Assembly (NCBI RefSeq): GCF_044227025.1
Contig: NZ_JBGAFX010000006.1
Span: forward strand, 319,026 to 383,025
Source of the DNA: Dokdonella_A sp044227025
GTDB lineage: Bacteria; Pseudomonadota; Gammaproteobacteria; Xanthomonadales; Rhodanobacteraceae
DNA length: 64,000 bases
Direction of reading: 5' to 3'
The notes under the pieces are model-generated. The model was not told where the DNA came from. It ran no database searches and worked only from the letters and a program-made list of their open reading frames with translations. The position numbers were made by a program, and so were the translations under genes. Positions 53,278-62,600 of the stretch are shown piece by piece. Within the stretch, counting starts at the first letter, position 1. Each line of letters starts with the position of its first letter.

Positions 53278-54858
53278 TCAAAGCGCGAGCAGAAGGTCCG
53301 AAGCACGCTCCGCAATCATGATGGTCGGCGCATTCGTGTTGCCGCCGATCAGCGTCGGCATGATCGACGCGTCGACCACGCGCAGGCCCTCGACGCCGCG
53401 CACGCGCAGCTCGCTGTCGACCACCGCTGCGTCGTCCTTGCCCATGCGGCAGGAACCGACCGGGTGGTAGATCGTCTCGGCCTTGCGACGCACGAATGCG
53501 GCGAGATCCGCATCGTCGTCCGCGTCGGTGCCCGGGAAAATCTCTTCGCCGCGATACGGCGCGAACGGTTCCTGCGCGAGGATCGTGCGCGACAGGCGCG
53601 CGCCCTCGACCATCATGCGCAAGTCATGGCCCTCGGCATCGCCGAGGTAGTTCGCGTGGATCGCCGCGTGCGCCGCCGGATCCGCCGATTTGAGGCGGAT
53701 CGCGCCGCGACTCTTCGGGCGCAGGCTGCACGCGTGCACGGTGTAGCCGTAACCGTCGAGGCGGTGGCGACCGTGGTCGTCGAGCAGGGCCGGCACGAAG
53801 TGGAACTGCATGTCGCAGCGCTCGTCCGGCGCGAGGCGCGAACGCAGGAAACCGCCCGCCTCGGCGATGTTCGAGCTGCCGATGCCGTCGCGCTTCAACA
53901 GGAAGCGCAGCGCGACCGCGAGGTCGTTGGTTTTGTCGTAGGTGATCGCGCGCGTCGAGCGCACCAGCGTGCAGATGTCGAGATGATCCTGCAGGTTCGC
54001 ACCGACGCCGGCGCGATCGAGCGCGACCGCGACGCCGTGTTCGCGCAGATGATCGGCCGGACCGATACCGGACAGCATCAGCAGCTGCGGCGAATTGACC
54101 GCGCCGCCGGCGAGGATCACGTTGCCCGCCTCGGCGCGTTCGAGCCGGCCGCGATGGCGGTATGACACGCCGACCGCGCGTCCGCCCTCGAGCAGGACGC
54201 GCGTGGTCAGCGCGCGCGTGTGCACGGCGAGGTTCGAGCGGGCGAGTGCAGGGCGCAGATAGGCGACCGCGGCCGAGCAGCGCGCACCGTTGCGCTGGGT
54301 CACCGCGTAGTAGCCGAAGCCTTCCTGCGTGGCAGCGTTGAAGTCGTCGTTGCGCGGCTGGCCCGCCTCGGCGGCCGCGTCGATGAATGCCTGCGACAGC
54401 ACGTTGTGGTGACGCAGCGGCGACACCGTCAGCGGACCGTCGGCGCCGTGGAACGCATCGGCACCGCGCACGTTGCCTTCGCTGCGCTTGAACACGTCGA
54501 GCACGTTCGACCAGGCCCAGCGCGGATCGCCGCTTGCGGTCGCCCACTCGTCGTAGTCGCGCGGCGTGCCGCGCGTGTAGCACATCGCGTTGATCGAACT
54601 GGATCCGCCGAGCACCTTGCCGCGCGGCCACCACAGGCGGCGCCCGCCGAGGTTCGGCTCGGGTTCGGTGGTGTAGTCCCAGTTCACGCCCTTCTTGCCG
54701 ACCAGCTTGGCGAGCCCGGCCGGCATATGGATGAACGGGTGCCAGTCACGGCCACCGGCCTCGAGCAGCAGCACGCGGTTGGCGGGATTCGCGCTGAGGC
54801 GGTTCGCCAGCACGCAACCGGCCGAACCGGCGCCGACGATCACATAGTCGTAGGTCAT
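53278..54858 (-). CDS. GMC-family FAD-dependent oxidoreductase (choline dehydrogenase-like)
   Basis: 526 residues from ATG 54858, which opens the Rossmann FAD motif ('MTYDYVIVGAGSAGCVLANR' with GxGxxG). GMC signature 1 is 'GKVLGGSSSINAMCYTRGTP'; signature 2 is 'GAVNSPQLLMLSGIGP'. The active-site His lies in 'YHPVGSCRMG' (about residue 464) and the partner Asn in 'GGNTNAPTIMIAERASD'. Such enzymes oxidise alcohols to aldehydes with FAD. General similarity is to choline/alcohol dehydrogenases, but no betaine (bet) genes are nearby, so the substrate is open. Convergent with etfA, which could supply an electron route, though GMC enzymes usually use quinones or oxygen directly. Confidence 0.9.
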   Translation of the reverse strand: MTYDYVIVGAGSAGCVLANRLSANPANRVLLLEAGGRDWHPFIHMPAGLAKLVGKKGVNWDYTTEPEPNLGGRRLWWPRGKVLGGSSSINAMCYTRGTPRDYDEWATASGDPRWAWSNVLDVFKRSEGNVRGADAFHGADGPLTVSPLRHHNVLSQAFIDAAAEAGQPRNDDFNAATQEGFGYYAVTQRNGARCSAAVAYLRPALARSNLAVHTRALTTRVLLEGGRAVGVSYRHRGRLERAEAGNVILAGGAVNSPQLLMLSGIGPADHLREHGVAVALDRAGVGANLQDHLDICTLVRSTRAITYDKTNDLAVALRFLLKRDGIGSSNIAEAGGFLRSRLAPDERCDMQFHFVPALLDDHGRHRLDGYGYTVHACSLRPKSRGAIRLKSADPAAHAAIHANYLGDAEGHDLRMMVEGARLSRTILAQEPFAPYRGEEIFPGTDADDDADLAAFVRRKAETIYHPVGSCRMGKDDAAVVDSELRVRGVEGLRVVDASIMPTLIGGNTNAPTIMIAERASDLLLAL

Positions 54859-55055
54859 CGAGCGAGCGTATGCGGGCGGGTTAGAGTGGTTGCTCCAGTG
54901 GCTGCGCGCGTGGCACGCGCGCCCTTGCGGGCCGCTTCGTTCGCTCTGCAAGCGCGACCGCTGCCCGGCGGCAGCCGCGCTCCCCGCATTGCGCCGCGCC
55001 ATGCGAATCCGCGTCCCTCGGGCATAATCGACCTCCGACAACGCCTTCAAAAACC
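54859..55055. promoter_or_regulatory. Divergent promoter region, GMC oxidoreductase / amidase
   Basis: 197 bp between divergently read genes. CATAAT at 55023-55028 is a possible -10 for the amidase gene, placing the transcript start about 20 bp before its ATG. No clear -35 or operator is visible. Confidence 0.3.
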
Positions 55056-56450
55056 ATGACGGATCACCCCGGCGACACCGAATTGCGCGGCGCTGCCGCG
55101 TTCCAGCAACTGCACTGGCTGGCCAGCGCCCGCGTCGACAGCACGCACCTGATGCACGCCTACGCCGGCGCGATCGCACGCGAGAATCCGCGCCTCAACG
55201 CGTACACCGCGCTCGATCCGCGCATGGAGGAACATGCAGCGGCCAGCGACGCGCGCCGGCGCGAGGGCCGCACGATCGGTCGCCTCGACGGCCTCGCCGT
55301 CGCGATCAAGGACAACTTCGACGTCGCCGGACTGCCGACCACGGCCGGCTTGCCGGGTCGCCGCACGCATACCGCGCCGCACGATGCCAGCGCCGTCGCG
55401 CGCCTGCGCGCGGCGGGCGCGGTCATCCTCGGCAAGACCAACCTCGACGAAGGCGCGCTCGGCACGTTCTCGGCCAATCCGCACTACGGCGCCGTGCACA
55501 ATCCCTTGCGCAACGCGTACACCGCGGGAGGTTCGTCCGGCGGTTCGGCCGCGGCGGTGGCCGCCGGCCTGTGCAGCTTCGCGATCGGCAGCGACACGCT
55601 CGGTTCGGTACGCATTCCGGCCAGCCACTGCGGCGTGTACGCGCTCAAGCCGACCCACGGCGAAATCTCCACCCGCGGCATGGTGCGCGCCGCGCGCCGC
55701 CTCGACTGCGTCGGCATCCTCGCGCGTTCGGTCGAGGACCTCGCGATCGTCGTGCAGGTGCTCGACGCACACGACCCCGCCGACCCGCGCTCGCGCCGCC
55801 GGCGCGTGCCGCTGGCCACGCCGGACTGGGAGCCCGGTCGCCTGCGCAGCGCGTTCGCGCGCGACCTCGGCGTGCTCGGCGTCACGCCCGAGGTGCGCGC
55901 GGTGTTCGATGCCGCCGTCACGCGCATCGGCGGCGTGCTCGGCCAGCGTGTCGAGATGGATTTTTCCGACCACGATCTCGCGCGCACGCGGCGCGCCGCG
56001 TTGCTGGTGATGGAAAGCGAACTCGGCGTCGAACTCGCCAACGACCTCGCCGACACCGCGCACCCGCTGTCGCCGCGCCTGCGCTCGATGCTCGACTACG
56101 CGAAAGGCAAGTCCGCGGTCGACTACGCCGCCGCGGATCGTGCGCTCGATGCGACCGTGCTGAAGGCGCGGCGCGTGTTCGAGGACATCGACGTGCTGGT
56201 GCTGCCGACCGTCTCGCACGGCGCCTATCCGCTCGCCGAAGGGGAACGCGCGAACGACGCCGACCTCACCGCGTTCGCGAGCCTCGCCGGGTGTCCCGCG
56301 GTCAGCCTGCCGATGGGCCGCCTGCCCGATGGCCTGCCGGTCGGCCTGCAACTCGTCGGTCGCCCCGGCGCCGACCTGCGCCTGCTCGAGCTCGCAGCGA
56401 TCTGCGGGGCCACGCTCGACAGTGCACCGACCTATCCCGTCGCAGGCTGA
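55056..56450 (+). CDS. Amidase (amidase signature family)
   Basis: 464 residues from ATG 55056. The Ser-cisSer-Lys triad is readable: Lys85 in 'VAIKDNFDVAG', cis-Ser160 in 'AGGSSGGSAAAVAAGL' and nucleophile Ser184 in 'GSDTLGSVRIPAS'; the spacing equals that of GatA. It hydrolyses a carboxamide to acid and ammonia. It is not an obvious GatA, since gatB and gatC are not adjacent and the C-terminus is short. General resemblance is to AtzE-like/biuret-type amidohydrolases, but the substrate is not readable. It is followed by a perfect palindrome that probably ends transcription. Confidence 0.9.
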   Translation: MTDHPGDTELRGAAAFQQLHWLASARVDSTHLMHAYAGAIARENPRLNAYTALDPRMEEHAAASDARRREGRTIGRLDGLAVAIKDNFDVAGLPTTAGLPGRRTHTAPHDASAVARLRAAGAVILGKTNLDEGALGTFSANPHYGAVHNPLRNAYTAGGSSGGSAAAVAAGLCSFAIGSDTLGSVRIPASHCGVYALKPTHGEISTRGMVRAARRLDCVGILARSVEDLAIVVQVLDAHDPADPRSRRRRVPLATPDWEPGRLRSAFARDLGVLGVTPEVRAVFDAAVTRIGGVLGQRVEMDFSDHDLARTRRAALLVMESELGVELANDLADTAHPLSPRLRSMLDYAKGKSAVDYAAADRALDATVLKARRVFEDIDVLVLPTVSHGAYPLAEGERANDADLTAFASLAGCPAVSLPMGRLPDGLPVGLQLVGRPGADLRLLELAAICGATLDSAPTYPVAG

Positions 56451-56464
56451 TCCGGATTTGCATT

Positions 56465-56486
56465 GCCTCCGCCTGCAGGCGGAGGC
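56465..56486. terminator. Perfect 22-bp palindrome after the amidase gene
   Basis: GCCTCCGCCTG / CAGGCGGAGGC, 11-bp arms with no spacer, 15 bp after the amidase stop. It is GC-rich without a T-run, so a weak terminator or a repeat element. Confidence 0.45.
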
Positions 56487-56666
56487 TTCGCCACGATCAA
56501 TCCCTCGTCCTGGCGATATTTTTCCCTCGGTTACAAGTGATCTTGGCCCGATCCTTGCTGTGTCGGTTAGACTCGCGCGCTTCGGAACCGTGATCCGGTT
56601 GACGTTTTTGGCCTTTGCGCGCGTCTGTCCTCTGCCGCTGTAGCGATACTTTTGGGGTGATGAGTC

Positions 56667-59600
56667 ATGGGGATCGACCGCAACGGCGCTGCCGTGCGCC
56701 GCCTGTTCAGCTGCGCGGCAGCTACAGCGAAGCTTGAAAAGACGCAGGAATGCTCGTCAGCGCTTAGTCGTGCTGTCTGCGGTCGGAATTTGCGCAGGGA
56801 GTCATCCTGTGCCAATTCTGGTGGCTCGAACCACGCATTCTTGAGGCGCACTTCCGCCCGCAGGGGCGACGACGGCGCTTGGCGCGGGCTTCTGGCCTCG
56901 TTGTGCTTGCTGGCCATGTTCATGGTCGGCGCGCCGGATGCGCACGCGCAGGCGCAACGCGGCTTCGCCAACCTCGGCTTCGAACTGCCGAGCGCGGGCG
57001 CGTCCTCGTGCTCTTTCCAGATCGATGCCGGCCAGGTCCCCGGCTGGGAGACGACGCATCCTTCGGCTGGGGGCAATGCATGCGCGCCGAACATAGCGGC
57101 AACCACCGGTCCGCTCATCGAGATCTGGTCCAACAACTTCAACGGCATCGCCGCTCGGCAGGGAACGCAGTTCGCCGAGCTCAATGCCCAGCAGGCCTCT
57201 CGCCTGTATCAGAACGTGTGCATGGTTACCGGCGAAACCGTGAGCTGGACCTTCAGCCATCGCGGACGCCAGAGTGCAACGACCGGTGACGTCACCGAAT
57301 TCCGCATCGGCAATACCGCCGGCACCAATCGCGTCGTGCAGGCGCTGGATTCCAACGACGGCAATCCGGGCGCCGCAACCTGCTTCGCCAACGATGGCTC
57401 GGTAACGGCGGGTACCTGCGCGCGCGTGACGACGGCCGGCTGGGGCGACTACAGCGGCAGCTTCGTCTGGACCGGCGCGGCCGGCGTGCAGCGGATCGGC
57501 TTCGAGGCAATTTCTTCCGCGGGCGGGGACAATTCCTTCGGCAACTTCATCGACAACGTCCAGGTCGTGCTGAAGCCGTTCGTCGAACTGGCCGGCAACA
57601 GCAGCCTGACCGAAGGTGGTGTGCTGACGCCACCCCAGATCCGCGTCGTGGGTACGGTGCCTGCGGGTGGCATGAATGTGCAGGTCGTGTTGACCGGCAC
57701 TGCCACGCTCAACAGCGATTACACCACTGCGAGCGGCACGACGACCGTCACGGTCGCGGTACCCGCCGGTTTTTACGATGGCACGACAGCCGCCAGCCAG
57801 TTCGATGTGCCGATATCCAGCATCGTCGACGATGCGGTGATCGAGAACAACGAAACCGTCCTGATGACGGTGCAGCCGTCGGCGAGCTATCTCATCGCAT
57901 CGACTGCCGCTTGCGGCGGCGTGCCGAGCACCACCGCCACGCTGACCATTGTCGACAACGACATCGACCTCAGGACAACAAAGGCGGTCAACAACCCGAC
58001 GCCGGCGCTCGGCTCCACGGTGCAATACACCGTGACTTACAGCAACAACACGGCGCGGCCGACCGTCGCTCCGTTGACCGCACACGATGCGCTTGCAGCG
58101 GTCGCCGACGCGGTTCCAGCCGGTCTTGCGTTTACTTCCTGGACATGCACCGCCAGCAATGGCGCAAGTTGTCCGGGTGGCGCGGTCAACGGCACCACGA
58201 GCGGTTCCGGTGCGATCAGCGGTAACGCCAGCCTGCCTGCCGGAAACGCGGTGGCGGGAGGCACGGTCAGCTACGTCATCAACGCCACGGTCAATGCGTG
58301 CGGCAGCAGCATCCTCAATACCTCCACCATCACCGACCCGGCCGGTTTCGCCGAAGGTACCTCGGTGCAGGCCGGTTTCACCTCGCCCGCACCTGGGGGA
58401 GCCGCCGACAACACGGCGACTGCATCGATCCTGTCGCCCTGTCCGCAATTGACGGTAAGCAAGACCGCAAGCCCTAACCCGTTCACGGTCGGCCAGCCGG
58501 CGAGTTACGCGATCACGGTGCAAAACACCGGCAGCAGCAGCACGATCGGCAATATCGTGATCGCCGATACCTTGCCCACCGGCATCACGCTGTCGAGCAC
58601 GAGCGGCGCCAACTGGAGCTGCACGGGCACGACCGTGCTTGGCTGCACTTTCACCGGCACGCTTGCGGCCGGCGCGAACACGGTGCTGACCTTGAATGTC
58701 ACCGTGGGTTCCACGGCGACAACCGGCAACAACAGCGCTACTGCGAGCGGCGGTGGCGACGGCAGTTGCCCGGCCGCTGCACGTTGCACCGGCACGGTCA
58801 CCACTCCGGTGACGCCGAGCGCGGACATCCGCTCGGTCAAGACCGGCACGGCGAGTGTGGGCTTGGGCGGTGCCTTGTCGTACACGGTGGTGGTGAGCAA
58901 CCTCGGTCCGAGCGCCGCGAACGGCACGACGTTCAGCGATGCGGTGCCCGCAGGCGTGACATCGGTGGCGGCGAGCTGCGGCACGCCGACCGGTGGCGCC
59001 GCATGCGGCACGGTGAACGTGGCGGGCAACAACGTGACGAGCACGATCACGACGTTGCCCTCGGGCGGCAGCGTGACGTTCACGATCACCGGCACGGCGC
59101 CGACGAGCGGAACGTCGGTGACGAACAGCGCGACGGCGCAGCCGCCGTCGGGAACGACCGACCCGGTGCCGGGCAACAACACCGGCACGGCGACGACGAA
59201 CCTGCTGCAGCCGCAGCTGACGGTGACGAAGACGGCGACGCCGAACCCGTTCATCGTCGGGCAGGCGGCGAGCTACACGATCACGGTCGCGAATGGCGGC
59301 GCAGGTCCGACGGCGGGGAACATCACGGTGTCCGACACGCTGCCGGCGGGGATCACCCTGGCGAGCGCGACGGGTGCGAACTGGAGTTGCATCGGCACGA
59401 CGGCGCTGAGCTGCACGTACACCGGCACGATCGCGGCGGGCGGCAGCACGACGCTGACGTTGAACGTGACGGTGGCGGCGAGCGCGGCGAACGCGAACAA
59501 CAGCGCGACGGCGAGCGGTGGCGGCGATCCGACGTGCCCGGCAGCGGCGCGCTGCACCGGCACGACGACGGTGCCGGTCAACCCGAGCGCGGACATCGCG

Positions 59601-62600
59601 GTGACCAAGAGCGTGGAGAACGCGACGCCGAACGTCGGCGATGACGTGACGTTCACGGTGACGGTGACGAACAACGGCCCGAACAATGCGACGGGTCTCG
59701 CGGTCCTCGATGCATTGCCGAGCGGCCTGCTGTACGTGTCGTCCACGCCGTCACAGGGCACGTACGACAACAACACGGGCCTGTGGACGGTCGGTGCGCT
59801 GGTGAATGGTGCGAACGCAACGCTGGACATCACCGCGACCGTGCTGACGCCGGGCTCGATCACCAATACCGCGACGAAGAGCGCAGGCGACCAGTTCGAT
59901 CCGAACACCGGCAACAACGCGGGTTCGGCCTCGCTCAATGCGCAGCCGTCGGCGGACCTGCAGCTGGCCAAGACAGTCGACAACGCGACCCCGAACCTCG
60001 GCACGAACGTGACGTACACGGTGACGGTGACGATCGCGGGTCCGAACGACGCGACGAACGTGTCGGTGGACGACCTGTTGCCGATGGGTCTGGTGTACGT
60101 GTCGTCGACGGCGTCGCAGGGCATCTACGACGACAACGTCGGCCTGTGGACGATCGGCAGCGTGGCGGCGGGCAACAGTGTGACGCTGCAGATCGTGGCG
60201 ACGGTGACGTTGCCGGGCGACATCACGAACACGGCGACGGTGGATGCGGACGAGCACGACCCGAACACGACGAACAACACGGGCGGCGTGACGCTGAACG
60301 GCCAGTCGGCGGACATCCAGGTGCTGAAGGGCGTGGACAACGCCAACCCGATCCGTGGCGACCAGGTGACGTTCACGATCACGGCGACGAACAACGGACC
60401 GAGTGCGGCGACGGGCGTGGCGCTCAGCGACGTGCTGCCGGCGGGCTTGATCTTCGTGTCGGCGACGCCGAGCCAGGGTGCATACAACACGGGCACGGGT
60501 ACGTGGACGGTGGGCAACCTCGCGGCGAGTGGCGCGGGTGCGACGGCGACGTTGACGATCGTGGCGGATGTGGACACCGACAGCGGGTTCACGAACACGG
60601 CCAGCCTGTCGGCGATCGACCAGACCGATCCGAACCCGGGCAACAACAGCGCGAGCGTGGTGGTCACACCGATCGCGAGCGCGGACCTCGCCGTCGTCAA
60701 GACCGGTCCGGCAACGGCTACGGCAGGAACGAACGTCAGCTACACGCTCGCGGTGACCAACAACGGTCCGAGTCCGGCCGCCGGCGTATCGCTCGCCGAT
60801 CCGACCCCGGCCGGGCTGACGTTCGTGTCTGCCACGGCGCCCTGCGCAGGCGGCTTCCCCTGCGCCCTCGGCACGCTTGCGGGTGGCGCAAGTGTCAACG
60901 TAACGGTGACGTTCGCCGTGCCGGCGAACGGCAGCGGATCGATCACCAATACGGCGACGCTGTCGAGCACGACGTCCGATCCGACGCCGGGCAACAACAG
61001 CAGCAGCGTGACGACGACGATCGCGTCGTCGGCCAACGTGTCGGTCGTGAAGACCGGCCCGGCGAGCGCGACTGCGGGCCAGAACGTCGTTTACACGCTC
61101 GCCGTGCACAACGCGGGACCGAGCGACGCGGCGAACGTGTCGCTGGCCGATCCGACCCCTGCGGGGCTGACCTTCGTCTCGGCGACGGCACCCTGCACGG
61201 GAGGCTTCCCATGCAATCTCGGCACGCTCGCGAACGGCGCGACGACGAACATCACCGTGACCTACCTCGTCGGCGCCGGCGTGACCGGTCCGATCGCGAA
61301 CACGGCGACGGTATCGAGCCCCACGCCCGATCCGACGCCGGCTGACAACGCGAGCACCGTCAGCACGCCGGTGACCACGAGTGCCGACCTTGCGGTCGTG
61401 AAGACCGGTCCCGCCAGTGCGACGGCGGGTCAGAACGTGGTCTACACACTCGCGGTCACCAACAACGGCACGAGCAATGCGGCCAACGTATCGCTCGCAG
61501 ATCCGACGCCGGCCGGCCTGAGCTTCGTGTCGGCGACGGCGCCCTGCGCCGGCGGATTCCCTTGCAACCTGGGAACGCTCGGCAGCGGCGTCGGTGTCAG
61601 CGTGACGGTGACCTATGCCGTCGGTGCCGGCGTGACCGGCTCGATCGCGAACACGGCAACCGTATCGAGCACGACGCCCGATCCGACGCCCGGCAACAAC
61701 AGCAGCACGGCGAACACGCTGGTCACGACCAGCGCGGACGTGCAGGTCGTCAAGACCGGCCCGGCGACCGCCACGGCCGGAACGAGCGTCAGTTACGCGC
61801 TCGCGGTCACGAACAACGGTCCGAGCAATGCCGCGAACGTTGCGTTGGCCGATCCCACACCGGCGGGCCTGACCTTCGTGTCGGCGACGGCACCCTGTGC
61901 CGGCGGCTTCCCGTGCAACCTGGGAACGCTCGGCAACGGCGTCGGCGTCAGCGTGACGGTGACCTACGCGGTCGGTGCCGGCGTAACCGGTCCGGTCACG
62001 AACGCGGCTGCGGTGTCGAGCACGACGATCGATCCGACACCGGGCAACAACACCAGCAGCGTGACGACGACGATCTCGGCGTCGGCGGATGTGTCGGTCG
62101 TGAAGACCGGTCCGGCCAATGCGACCGCGGGCCAGAACGTCAGCTACACGCTCGCCGTGCACAATGCGGGTCCGAGCGATGCAGCGAGCGTCGTGCTGGC
62201 GGATCCGACGCCGGCCGGCTTGACCTTCGTGTCGGCCACCGCGCCTTGCGCGGGAGGCTTCCCATGCAATCTTGGCACGCTCGCGAACGGCGCGACGACG
62301 AACATCAACGTGACGTACCTGGTCGGCGCCGGTGTGACCGGATCCGTGATCAACGCGGCGGCGGTGTCGAGTCCGACGCCCGATCCGGCGACGACGAACA
62401 ACAGCAGCAGCGTGACGACGACCATCACGACGAGCGCCGACGTGCAGGTCGTGAAGACCGGCCCGGCGACGGCGACGGCAGGAACGAACGTCAGTTACAC
62501 GCTCGCGGTCACGAACAACGGTCCGAGCAATGCCGCGAACGTTGCGCTGGCCGATCCCGCACCGGCGGGCCTGACCTTCGTGTCGGCGACGGCGCCTTGC

